Positions 12,001 through 21,500 of a DNA stretch of 23,473 nt are shown here, piece after piece. The notes below the pieces were generated by a model. The model did no database searches. It was given only the letters and a program-made list of their open reading frames with translations, and was not told the DNA's origin. The DNA is from Sphacelaria rigidula. Its lineage: Eukaryota; Phaeophyceae; Sphacelariales. The stretch lies in the NCBI GenBank assembly GCA_964200075.2, contig CAXNAA020000260.1:1-23473 (forward strand), given 5' to 3'. Both the position numbers and the translations under genes were made by a program. How positions within the stretch are numbered: position 1 is the stretch's first letter; the number at the start of each line of letters is the position of its first letter.

Positions 12001-15000
12001 AGATAGGGTGGAAGCTTGTCTGTCGTCTTACACCCCTCGTTGGAACCCTCTCTCTTGCCCTCTCTCTTGACGTTTCACGCTTGGCATACAGGCTCACCTC
12101 ACACAAACCAGTTGCTTCAACAAAATAATGCCCTGGCCCGCACTCACACGAGGTGAGATTTGTAGCTCCAGCCGTTGCCGTCCGTGATCCGGAAGGACAT
12201 GCTACACACGAGGGGCCAGGGCCAGTTCCACCCTTTCGTTTAGGGTCATCCGAAAAGTCAGACGGTGGGAGTATATGTGTTGTGTGCGTTTTCGTCCTAT
12301 CTATCCTGGGCGCCCACACATTCTGGTGTATGTCAGCGTACCAGCCGGTGTCATAAAGGAGGAAGGTCACACAAGAGTCGTTTTCCCATTTTCTTTCCGG
12401 AGTGTTCGCCATAGTTTTGTGGGACAGAGAAAATGGGCATGATTGCATCATAGAGGCGGCTACCAACTGCCCGGTAATTTCCATTGATGCTCCCGATGAG
12501 TGAGTGCTGTCATAAACGCACTCACCATAAGAATGCGGATTAAGACAAACAAACACATCAGTGAATACATCTGTTCTCTTGGTTCCACCTCACCCTTTCA
12601 TCGTAAAAATCGGCAGAACAAACGCATTGCCTCTCTTCCCATCTTCCAGCCAGGAGTGTTGTTGAGTTCGCAGGGCACGCCTGACAAATGCTGACGAATG
12701 CGCCATCGTCATTGTTTCCCATTCTCGCATCATTTCCTCCGGCGTACCATCCCAGCGGGCACTTCGTGCAGTTCGCTCTGGACCCTTCGTACCTGCACTA
12801 CCAAAATATGAATATTTACCGAGAAAACGGCATGGAGTCGAATGGGGTGTATAATGACCTTGGCTTCGACGAAGGCATTCTTCACTTGTTCCGCTACGCG
12901 TACACAAAGGAAAGGCGCAAATATTATGGTATTGCAGGACAACTTTGTACATGCTCTTGCAGACGTGGATTCAGTTTGTGCTATGTTATCCATCTTTTCT
13001 CGTACCCATAAATTTATCGGGTCTCGACTCACCCCTACCGTAGGCCACAAAAATTTCCTTCCAATAGCGCTCGCTGGTCAATTCCTCGATAGACCAAAAC
13101 AATGAGCGCCAAAATGACTCCGTCGACACCCCCTTTCATTGCAACATCCCATTGAATAAAAAATGCCTCCTCCCGACTCCCCCTCGAACTCTCACCCGTC
13201 TCCGCAGGCACAAATGGAGTAGCGATCATAGGCAGGGTCCAAGACGACGGCGACCGCATCGCTCCCCTCGCTCCCAGGGACAGCATAAAGCGAGGAGCAC
13301 ACCGAAACATTATCGGTTGCCTCATATAAGAAGATGTCATCTTCGCTGTCTTCACCGGCCGTCACGGCCGCCGCGGCAGCTTCAACGTAGGACGGCAACG
13401 ATGCATTGGAGAGGCTGGTTCCGGTCGCATAAAGCATAGTTAGGTCGGAGTAAGACTCCGGGATCGCACCAGTTATGCCCTTGTTATTCGAGACATCGAG
13501 AACCTCTATCCTTCGCTTGCCTAGGTGTATCGTCGCTGGCAGTTGCCCTTCGTGGTGTGTTTGCCGTTGGTAGGATGCGTGCATGCGCGTACAAGGGTAG
13601 ATGGGTGCGACAGGTGTGAAGAAACCGATAGCTTGCTCGCGAAGCGTGGATGGGTGGGGTGGTGAGGATTTTGGCGAGAGAGCGGGATGCTGTCCTTTTC
13701 TTCTTGATTCACTTTGTAAAAGCTGGTGGAAGCCAGATGTAGTCAGCCGATTGCGATCTCGCGCCAAAGATTGATCCGTTGGAGAGGCCTTACTGTGATT
13801 CTCGCTTGTGGTTTTCGAGTTTCAGGGCACTGGAAGTCAGGCGCTTTTCCTCGCACTAGTACCTGCGGTGCTCAACGTGCTGGACAATATGGAGTTGATC
13901 ACACGTCGGACAGAAAATGACTCGTCTGAAATGACAAATCAAAGAAGATTCTCGGACCTGTCGGTCGAAAAACACAAAATATGTGACCGCGGAGTCAGAA
14001 AAACCAAACCGCAACCTTTGCCCTACTCAGCGTGCTCGGCGTGCTTGGCGTGCTCGGGGTCTGGCGCTGTAGGGGGCAAACATGGGAAAGGGCGGCCAAA
14101 TGATCCGAATCATGATCTGTCCGACGTGTGTTGATGAGGCAATATTGCGTAATAACCCACATCCCAGTCACCAACAAACTGTACGTCGATTTTTCATCCT
14201 CAGCTAAGCTGCCGTACGAAGCTTGCCTGTCGCCTGAGAGCACCTGTCAAGTCATTGCTATCCAGTGCGACTATGCGCAACAAGGGTCCTGCAGTGCCCG
14301 TAGCTTCCTCGTCGCAAGCGCTGCTGTTACCCCCTGCCGACGCGTCAGTATTGCAGTAGAATAGCGTTAGAACATCTTCCACGGATCCAGTCAAGGCATT
14401 CTTGCCCATATCCAACGTCTGCAGTGACTTGAGGGCAACGACTGTCTGCAAGGTCACGTACACCGTTGCGTTCAGAGCATTTCCTCGCAGTATCAGCGTG
14501 CGGAGTTCTGGTAGCCATGAAGATTCCGGTGCCAGGTGCACCACAGGGTAGGTGTAGCCGTTTTCAACCATTGAGCTGCCGTTACTTGCGTTGTTGTTCA
14601 CTTCCAGCCACGCGCTCGGAAGAGAACTGCTGTGCGCGGAAAGCAAGTTTGGAGAGCCGGCCAAACCACAACGAGGAAATAGAGGGAAGGCGTTTGGTGT
14701 TTATACGCAAGAATGACTTCATCATCCGGGGTACCTATGTGAGAACCCGCGCAGTGCTACGCTCATGTTCGAGTTATGATCATAGCAGTGTCAGCAATAC
14801 CGAGTGAGTGAATGAATACTTCTGCAGATTTTTTGTATGTATGATGGAAATTTTCCCATACCGCGGGCGTCGTCGTCGAGTATCTGCTGACTTCAGTCGT
14901 GCAGAAGCGAGGATCAGATTGCGGAGACAGCCTGCATTCGTGACACCCTAATTGGTACCGCATAGATGACATTTTGACTGATACGAAGACCAACAGACAG

Positions 15001-15657
15001 CAGGATGGGGCCGTGCTCTGAATAGAGTGCTTGCGGGAGTATTGTGTATAGCCGTTTGTGAGCTCGTCGTCCCGGACTCCGATGGAGTGATGACAAGTGA
15101 CGCTGGAAAGCATGTACGAGATACGTCTGGAGAAGGCTTGTTGTATCGTACGAATATTTGTCCAGTTGTGAGTGATCCCTTACCCCTCACCCAGATATGG
15201 CATTGCTCCGGACGGAGAGGTGTCGAAGTGACGAAGCGCCGGAGCCCCAAGATGAGGGAAATGAGGAAAGGTTGTTTTCGGAAAGATCAAGAACTTCCAG
15301 TGCAGGCATCATACCCAAAACCAATGGCACTGCCCCGTACAGCCCATTTTCGGACAGATGCAGCTCTCGAAGCGATGCAATATTTGCGAGTTCACTGGCG
15401 GAAGATAGGTCCCCGTCCAGGTTGTTGCTCGGTAGAGACACGGCGGTCACGTTTTGCGATGTACTGTCACATGTCACCCCATGCCAGTTACACACTCCCG
15501 CAGCAGCATCGAGCCACCCGCTGGACGTGGTCCACTGGTATCCATTGGTGGCGACGTAGAGTGCCTCGAGTCCGGTGTACTGGAGGTCGGTATAGGCGGA
15601 TTGTCCGTACAAAAGGTGAACGCAAAGGCGCAGATGTAGAATTAGGAACCGCCTCAT
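2420..15657 (-). CDS. LRR - GCC2/GCC3 - polytopic membrane receptor-like protein (16-exon model)
   Basis: Probable cell-surface receptor of about 1357 residues. Exons, 5' to 3' on the minus strand: 15657-15191, 14626-14244, 13547-13196, 12792-12594, 12232-12098, 11833-11623, 10710-10547, 10147-9924, 9498-9346, 9266-9083, 8406-8302, 7591-7442, 7373-7237, 4747-4510, 3829-3667, 3228-2420. All introns are GT-AG and every junction keeps codon phase, which supports the model strongly. Order of parts: signal peptide (residues 1-20, MRRFLILHLRLCVHLLYG core), LRR cap and about eight LRRs (25-325), a CxC domain (to about 405), GCC2/GCC3 repeats (410-645), hydrophobic segments near 656-678, 777-811, 877-897 and 956-993, then a Ser/Ala/Pro-rich tail (1035-1357). 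The start at 15657 was chosen because it directly precedes the hydrophobic core; the frame stays open to 15984. Weak points are the acceptors of exons 9, 12 and 16. Exon 14 could also end the gene at TAA 4504-4506. The ligand and function are not known. Confidence 0.78.
2851..2907. repeat. Coding CATCAG/CAG triplet tract
   Basis: CATCAG hexamers pass into an uninterrupted CAG run on the plus strand. In the minus-strand frame they encode an Asp-Ala repeat and a poly-Ala tract of the receptor tail. Unit length keeps the frame. Confidence 0.9.
3008..3031. repeat. Coding CTG triplet tract
   Basis: Plus-strand (CTG)n that encodes a second poly-Ala tract in the minus-strand tail exon. Confidence 0.9.
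3072..3101. repeat. Coding 15-bp tandem duplication
   Basis: GAGAGACTTTTGCCC occurs twice in direct succession and yields GKSLSGKSLS in the minus-strand frame. A similar 15-bp duplication near 2805-2834 yields SISHGSISHG. Confidence 0.85.
3966..3989. repeat. TA microsatellite in intron 14
   Basis: Simple (TA)n run inside intron 14 of the minus-strand gene. Confidence 0.9.
4158..4335. repeat. Array of four palindromes at ~50-bp period
   Basis: The core CTGGTTTCNGAAACCNG starts at 4160, 4209, 4262 and, degenerated, 4311 (CTGATTTCCGTAACC). Spacing is 49, 53 and 49 bases. Each core is a near-perfect palindrome and the sequence between cores is hardly conserved. A further half-core (AGAAACCGAGG) lies near 4121. 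It sits in intron 14 of the minus-strand gene. Confidence 0.8.
4388..4424. repeat. G-run and CGG triplet tract in intron 14
   Basis: A G run, then (CGG)n at about 4397-4417, then a second G run. This is a G-quadruplex-prone intronic tract. Confidence 0.85.
4748..4772. repeat. TA tract forming the acceptor region of exon 14
   Basis: On the minus strand a TA-rich run ends in TATATATACAG, directly before exon 14. It stands where a pyrimidine tract is expected, so the repeat itself supplies the splice acceptor. Confidence 0.7.
5250..5326 (+). repeat. Dispersed GTACTCA...GACGGAG element, copy in intron 13
   Basis: Plus-strand GTACTCATGATCTTGAATACC, a GGCCACTGACC stretch, GCATCTCTG and GGGACGGAGCACACC match the copies at 11470 and 21040 in reverse orientation. 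It is non-coding. Confidence 0.7.
6080..6590 (+). mobile_element. CACACGTCGG-family MITE-like element, interrupted copy in intron 13
   Basis: The left end at 6080 is CACACGTCGGACAG. The sequence to about 6279 follows the intact copy at 13900-14130 (shared TGTGACCGCGGAGTCAG and AAATGATCCG). The match then breaks at a second element (6280-6529). A CTGTCTGATGTGTG at 6577-6590 resembles the expected right terminus CTGTCCGACGTGTG. About 45 bases before it have no match in the other copy, so the right border is uncertain. Confidence 0.6.
6280..6529 (+). mobile_element. MITE-like element, GATAGCCCCC family, copy C
   Basis: The terminal inverted repeat TGCCGAGATAGCCCCC is perfect at both ends (6286 and 6523 inward) and extends imperfectly to GAC...GTC. 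The flanks show ATCA at 6276-6279 and again at 6530-6533, consistent with a 4-bp target duplication. The interior (GCAGCAATTCCGCCCACATG) is a diverged match to copies A and B. It lies inside the 6080-6590 element, so it is the younger insertion. Confidence 0.72.
6706..6962 (+). mobile_element. MITE-like element, GATAGCCCCC family, copy B
   Basis: The left end TTTTCTACGATAGCCCCCC (from about 6709) and the right end GGGGGCTATCGTAGAAAGCG are inverted repeats over about 22 bases with two mismatches. The flanks AAAC and GAAC may be a decayed 4-bp duplication. It has no coding capacity. It lies in intron 13 of the minus-strand gene, about 180 bp from copy C. Confidence 0.8.
7680..7760 (+). repeat. 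Dispersed element copy with an assembly gap, intron 11
   Basis: GCGTACTCATTTGTTGCTTG and CCTTAGTCGTTCGATCATT match the reverse complement of the copy at 20885-20975. The match stops at a run of ten N (7732-7741). GCCTTAGT appears on both sides of the gap, so the join may be a collapsed or misassembled repeat. Confidence 0.7.
7732..7741. other. Assembly gap (10 N)
   Basis: Ten undetermined bases in intron 11 of the minus-strand gene, close to the uncertain 5' border of exon 12. Confidence 0.98.
9924..12792 (-). other. Exons 4-8: GCC2/GCC3 cysteine-rich stalk and first membrane segment
   Basis: Exons 4 to 7 encode repeated CxxCPxGxY units: CTKCPLGWY, CVACPSGS, CGLGTYK, CLPCPSGMYS, CSQCPLGTYG, CTLCPAGTYG, CTSCWPGYYS and CLECPTN. 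This is the ephrin-receptor-like GCC2/GCC3 pattern, a disulfide-rich extracellular spacer. Exon 8 ends the cysteine region and encodes one clear membrane helix (LVGLYLLIAGVFLVIFTLIY), followed by basic and Glu-rich residues expected to be cytosolic. Junctions close in phase, for example AVQ|GLKAESEC between exons 6 and 7. Confidence 0.87.
11468..11556 (-). repeat. Dispersed element copy in intron 6
   Basis: CGAAAACCCGGCGTGCTCCG and CTACGGCATGCAAGATCATG match the copy at 21035-21122 closely on the same strand. A C-rich tract follows, as at other copies. Confidence 0.78.
13196..15657 (-). other. Exons 1-3: signal peptide, LRR cap, eight LRRs and CxC domain
   Basis: Exon 1 encodes a secretion signal, then GLEALY, a GW motif and CNWHGVTC, the N-terminal cap seen before plant-type LRRs. 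LRR units follow with LxxLxLxxNxLxG signatures, for example LHLSENGLYGAVP, LDLSENNLSSFP, LILRGNALNATV and LDVSNNKGITGAIP. Splices fall inside repeats: ISG|SLPSAWL (intron 1, phase 2) and DLT|GQLPATI (intron 2, phase 1). Exon 3 ends in YSICACGDG, a CxC motif leading into the stalk. An Asn/Ser/Gly-rich loop separates LRR4 from LRR5, and a two-cysteine island follows LRR6. LRR ectodomains commonly bind peptides or proteins; binding here is inference. Confidence 0.88.
13900..14130. mobile_element. Intact CACACGTCGGACAG MITE with TTGAT duplication, intron 2
   Basis: The ends are a perfect 14-bp inverted repeat: CACACGTCGGACAG at 13900-13913 and its complement at 14117-14130. TTGAT immediately flanks both sides (13895-13899 and 14131-14135), consistent with a 5-bp target duplication. 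The 231-bp interior has no ORF; it contains a small CGTGCTCGG-like iteration near 14029-14057. The superfamily is not assigned. The homologous copy is at 6080. Confidence 0.85.
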
Positions 15658-15997
15658 TCGACTGGCAATATAGATAAGTGCATCAGCCAATGCCTTATAT
15701 TCAGAACAACACCTTCGAAAGCAGGGAAGAGGTATATTCAACGAGGAAAGAGGCCAGCTATGCATTCGCAGGCATCCCACGGCCGAACACTCGTAGATCG
15801 TAGATGTGGGGACTGGTGTAAAGCTCGATCGCCAACCGTCACTAATCTCACCGCACCCAGCGCACAAGGCCAAGGGTGCAGCCGGGTCAGCCGGGGATTG
15901 CAACATGATCCACGATCGCCGCAGCCAGCTATACGGGCGATGACGAACGAACCAGGTACACAGTATCCCCAAGAGTGCAGACAACGAGACGTCAACA
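15658..15997. promoter_or_regulatory. Shared divergent promoter region
   Basis: The two receptor genes start head to head with 340 bp between ATG 15657 (minus) and ATG 15998 (plus). Both core promoters and 5' untranslated regions must lie here, or an upstream exon exists elsewhere. I see no firm TATA box or initiator. The plus ATG has a good context (TCAACAATG) and an in-frame stop at 15941-15943; the minus frame has no stop until past 15984. Confidence 0.6.
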
Positions 15998-18539
15998 ATG
16001 CCTCACAAAGATCGATCCATCAACAACGGTGGTCGATTGCGCTCGACCCTTGCTTCAGCCGTGGCCACCTTCGCAGCAGGCGGATGGAGGCTCCTCCTCC
16101 CGCGTTTTGCGAATGTCGCCGCGAACATCTTGTCTAATTATAGCGATGCTCAATACTACGGACTCGAAGTCCTCTATAATGCCACCGATGGAGAGCAGTG
16201 GACACAGTCCAATGGCTGGCGCAACTCAACGCTAAGTGTGTGCAAGTGGCATGGGGTGACCTGCGACGCTGACTCGGGGAATGTGACCATGCTCTCGCTA
16301 GCTGACAACGGTCTCTCAGGGAACTTGACAGCGGAAGCGGGGGAATTAGATTGGTTTTTCGGCATCACATCTTTAACGGATATTGATATGTCAAGCAATC
16401 GGTTGGTCGGGCCTGTGCCGGCCGGACTGGGTATGATGCCTGCTCTGAAGTCTCTTGATCTATCACGGAACTTACTGTCTTCATTCCCGGAGGCCTGGGG
16501 ATCGAACGCTACGTCCCTAGAGCACCTGAGTCTTCAATTTAACAACATTTCGGGGTAAGCGGCATAACAATTGCGGGGGGGGGGCATTCGAGGCTTGTGT
16601 AAGCGCTACTATACACTACAACAGTGCAAAGCACGATAATCCGACCAGTCGCTCACTTCAATAAGTGTTGTGCGGGTGAGATCAACTGCTATGCCAAAGT
16701 GGCTCACGGCTGGAGTGTGACGTTACATGTTGGCACTAAACAACTCAGTCGCCGCGTGTCGGCCGCTGTTCTCCCACGAGCATTTCAAGCAGGGTCAGTT
16801 CTTCCACTTGATTTTGGTATCGAACTGTTGGCGTTCTTGTGCTTTTGTGCATGGTGAAATCATGGCGTTCTTATACTTGATTCCGGTATCACATAATCGA
16901 TTTGCTCTATACCTCTGATATTCTCACGCCTAGCGTGTATCGGAGCGTTGGCTCTTCCAATATTTTTTTCCCACCAACACGAGAGCCAACGTTGCGATAA
17001 TTTTATGTGAAAAAAATAAATTTCAAGGGCGTTGTGTTCGTGGTTTTGCGGAGCCCTTTCGGCACCTCAGAGGTGCACAATTTTGCAAAGATTTCCACAT
17101 GGAAAAGTGGTCGCTATAACTGGCCCTCAGGTACCCGATGCTACACAAAACCAGAGCGCTGATTGCTCAATATAGTATTGGGTGACGACGACGTGTGCAA
17201 AGTCAACACTCGTCACAGGTGCCCGCCCACATAACAAACTCTGCACGATCCTGATCACGTCATTCTGCTACCGTTGTGCCCAACGAAACACGCGATGTAC
17301 AATAGGACGTTGCCTTCACAGTGGCTGGACCTCAACGACAGTACTGCCACAGACTCCTATCCGCTAGTGCACTCGGAAGAGTTCTCCACCTGGCTACCAG
17401 AGCTTCGGACCCTGTCCTTGGGCAGCAACAACATCACCATGACCGTCTACCAAGCCTTGCAATCATGCATTGGCCTACAGTCCCTACAGAGCATAGACTT
17501 CAGCAACAACGTCCTAACGGGAACCCTTGATGGAGGATTCGACTGGTACTATTGTGAGGATCAACATATCAGCAATATCAGTAACACCTCGTGTGAATCG
17601 GCATCTCTGAGATCAGGAGCATCCATCGTGCTGGCAATCTTACTGCTCGGATCGAACTTGATATCTGGGGGAGTCGCACAGGAGGGCGCTTTGCCGTTGT
17701 CTCTCTCCGTGCTCGCAGTTTCGCAAAATTTATTGCACGGGCCGGTGCACGAAAATTTCTCGCAGCTGTCAGTTTTCTTTGCTGGTGAGAAGAAAGTGGT
17801 GCCGCAGGATGTGCTCCAGTGAGACTGACAGAGAGAATCCGGGATGGAAAGAGTTTGTAGTAGAGGTTCGAATAAAGTTTGAAGTAAATCGTCGTCTGTG
17901 CGGTATGCTGTATGGCGTATCGGATTTCGATTTAAGAACAACGGCCCGTGTTGCTAGTACCCTTCCTGCACACTCGACCGTACGCGAGCAAACGAGCTGG
18001 CAGCGCCTAGGAGCGGGTGATGTGTTAGGGTTTTCAGTGGTAATATATCCGTTAGGTGGATAACAATGCACTTGGTGACTGAACGAGGGCAGGACGATAT
18101 ATCATTAGCCGTCGTCATTCGATGGCGACGGGAACGGGAACCGCGCCAGAAACACTTGACAAGCTCACCCCTGGAGCAAGGTAGTACTGCATATATTTCA
18201 TCTAGACATGACGGGCTCTTGGTGGACGTTTTCAACATGAATCAACGAGGCACATCGACAACAGAACACACGTGTACACACACATTTTTCCCGTATTTAA
18301 CCATCGTAAGGTGTTTCACCGCAGATGGCAACAGCGGACTAAACGACACATCGCTCCCTAGCTTTGCGTCGTACGCAAACAGCACGGCAATTACGGTGGG
18401 ACACGGAAACCTAACTTGTCCTGCTATCTCGGGTGAGAACAACTACGACGACTCTGGGAAGGCAGGACCTCACGTCCGGTTGAGACTCGATGCCTCCTAC
18501 CTAGGGTATCGCCACTGCGTTTGCAACCAGGGCATGGAG
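15998..18539 (+). other. Paralogue exons 1-3: LRR cap, LRRs and CxC domain
   Basis: Intron 1 (phase 2, NIS|GTLPSQWL) is at exactly the position used in the minus-strand paralogue. Intron 2 (phase 1, VFFA|DGNSGLNDTSLPSF) has no counterpart there. An island with two cysteines (WYYCEDQ...NTSCESAS, about 17545-17630) separates two LRRs, as in the paralogue. Exon 3 supplies LPSF, a lone cysteine, and YRHCVCNQG, which aligns with YSICACGDG of the sister protein. Confidence 0.86.
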
Positions 18540-21500
18540 GTGGGTGATATACCAACTAGGGTAAGGGGACATAAAAAGCAAAAACAAGTAGCAAAAATTC
18601 TGGCTGGCTTGGTGCGCGAAGGTAGTCTTACTTGAGTTGAAGCGTTGTCGAAGTTACCGTTGGCGAAGGGAAAAACAAAGTTGATACGTTTTGTGAGTGA
18701 TGCTGCCGACCATGTGATTCGTTGGTTCACAGAGTATTGTAGTGCGCAGCCTTCTAGCAGGAGTACATCGCACAGAATTTTACGCAACAAGATGAGCGTA
18801 CGGGAATGATGTAAGAGAGGCCCACTAACGCGTACGAGATGAACGTCTTCAATATGCTCAGTCCTCGTCTATTGAACCAAAATTATTTCGAAGATGATAT
18901 CACCAGCCGCAGCAACAAAGCGGTACCTTGCATGTTCAGGGGAATTTCGAGGCGGGATGCGTACCTTGTCCGAGGGGAAGCTACAGGGAGCACGCGGGGC
19001 TCTTCGCTTCGCCGCACTGCACTGCGTGTCCGGTTAACTCCGGTACTACGATCACTGTAAGTGGGTTCAACCTCAAACTTGACGAACTGGGGGGAAAGTA
19101 ATCTAGCAACCCGAACCATAACCCTTTACTCGCCTTCCCTTAGAACTATCCGCTTGGGACATCATGTATATCTACACACACATATACATATATATATATA
19201 TATATGTGTGTGTCTAGTTTCGTCTTGTTCCTGCCGGCGCTTTTGCTTGAAGAATTCCGTTGAATCTCTCACGAGGTATGCGTACATGTGTTCAACGCTC
19301 CACTTTTCTTGAGACGAGTCGACAGCACCAAGGGACCATCCCGCCTCGCTCCCGGTACTTGCTGGACTATACATTTTCCGACTTTTATCGATTTTATCTG
19401 ATACGCACGTCCTCACGATTTCAACGACAAAGACAAGAATAAAGGGTAGAAGACATATGTGATCATACTCTTGAGCACCCGGAACCATAAAAGAGGTCCA
19501 CCTGAACTGATCGTCGGGGTACGAGTCCGATCACCGGGGCGTGACCGTTGTGTTCACGAGTATTGCATCAATAGATGCATTACCGTACGCGTCATAAAAC
19601 AAGAACCAGGGGGGCAGGGAAGAGAATCCCACGAACGGGATCTCACACAAGCCAGAACGTCCTTGCGGTACGCCGGCGTACATCAGGGCGCCAAAAACCT
19701 CGTCACATACTACTGTACTCTTCAATCCTTCCCGACAAACGTGGCGCCACATGCTGTCTGTGTCTCACCTTCTGCAGGGGGCGGCATCCCCCTCGGAGTG
19801 CAAATGTGATGCAGGTTTTTACGATGCCCTCGCGGGCGAAGGGGAAAGTGGACCCTCTTGCACACCTTGTGTATCTGAAAGCGGCGGGTGGAATTCGCCG
19901 GGGGCGATCGACGTGACTGTTTGCTCATGCTCGGCCGGCAGCTACCTGGACCGCGAATCTAGGACTTGCGTGAATTGTCCGATGGGGACGTATAAGGTCA
20001 ACAGCTAATGTAGTACAGCAGGCAATACCGTTCGGTTGTGCGACTATGTAAACGCATGTTGTACGATGAGATTTTTTTCCATACAATCAGCCCTACTTCG
20101 AGTGCGAGCATAGGGTGTTGAGCCGAGAAAGCGAGGGGTTTTCGCTGCTTGCCCGATTGCGTCAAAACCTCGACGGGTATACCGAGGTTGCGCACGAAAT
20201 CTGTCATCACACTCATGCAGATTAGTAGTTCGTGCTTGCTTTTCCTGCGTGACTAATGACGTCGATTCTGTCCCCTGCGCTAACATACACTCGATGGAAA
20301 TATGCAAAGCTGGGTTACCACATACTTACCCTTTTTTACCCTCCACTCGTCCCGAATATACGCCTTTCCACCCTGCCGTGGGCTTTCAGCCTACTGAAGG
20401 GAATGACAGGAGTCTTTGTTTGCCATGCGTTGAGGGGAGCTACTCCAGTGAAACCGGACAGGTCTCCGCCGACACGTGCGCGGTATGAGAGAGCTGTGCC
20501 TTGCTCAGTTTTCGAACCCCTCGCTGCAGGTGGAATTTTGGAGCTGGGAGGGGGGGAGAGGGGGGGGGAGGGGGCAGACGTCTAGATCAGGCACGACTCC
20601 TTAATGAATGTAAAGACATGTGTTCCGAGTGACGAGGAATAATTATCGCCCGTCTCGGGTCAACACGCTCGCTTTGTCTCGTACCTTATGAACCTTTATT
20701 TTCCAGTAACGCATGCTGTCTGCATATTATTCCCCAGAACAAAAGAGACATTCAACACGCACATCGCGCTCGCATTATAAGGACGAAAAGCACCAGAGTT
20801 GCATACTATTTACTCTCAAGACGAATACTCCTGTTTTCGACGGGGAAGATGTCCTTGCTGTAAAAGTAGTGTACCTCCCCTCCCCTGTGCACCACTCCGT
20901 CTCGAAATGGATGCGTGGTCAATGGTCAAACGACTAAGCCAAGCAACAAATGAATACGCCCCCCCCCCCTCCCCCCCGGTGTACCACACACACATCACGG
21001 CGCTTCGCGCTTGGTGATCGCGGGCCTAGTCCGACGAAAACCCGGCGTGCTCCGTCCTGGCTCTACATGGATGCAAGGCCAATGACCATATGACTACGGC
21101 ATGCAAGATCGTGAGTACACCCGCGCACCACTCCCATGTACGCCCTCCCCTGCATTTTTTCCGTAACTCGTCTTTTGTGAACAGTCGTGCGACGTGGGCA
21201 CCTACTCGACGACAGTAGGGGCCGAATCGTCTTCGGAATGCCTGCCTTGCCCCAGCGGAAGATATTCCTCCCTCACCGGGCTCTTCGACTCCGAGTTGTG
21301 CATGGCTTGCCCTCCAGGATACTACCAGGAATATGAAGGTGTGCAGTCATTATGCTCAGAAACATGAGTTCGAGCAGCCACGAGGGAAGGCGCAGACCAC
21401 ATGCGGTGGTTGTGGCGCCAGCTATATCTCGGGACTCAGGGTTTCGTGAGCATGCCGGCGGGAGGGGGGGGGGGAGGGGTACTTGTATGTTGCTTGCCTT

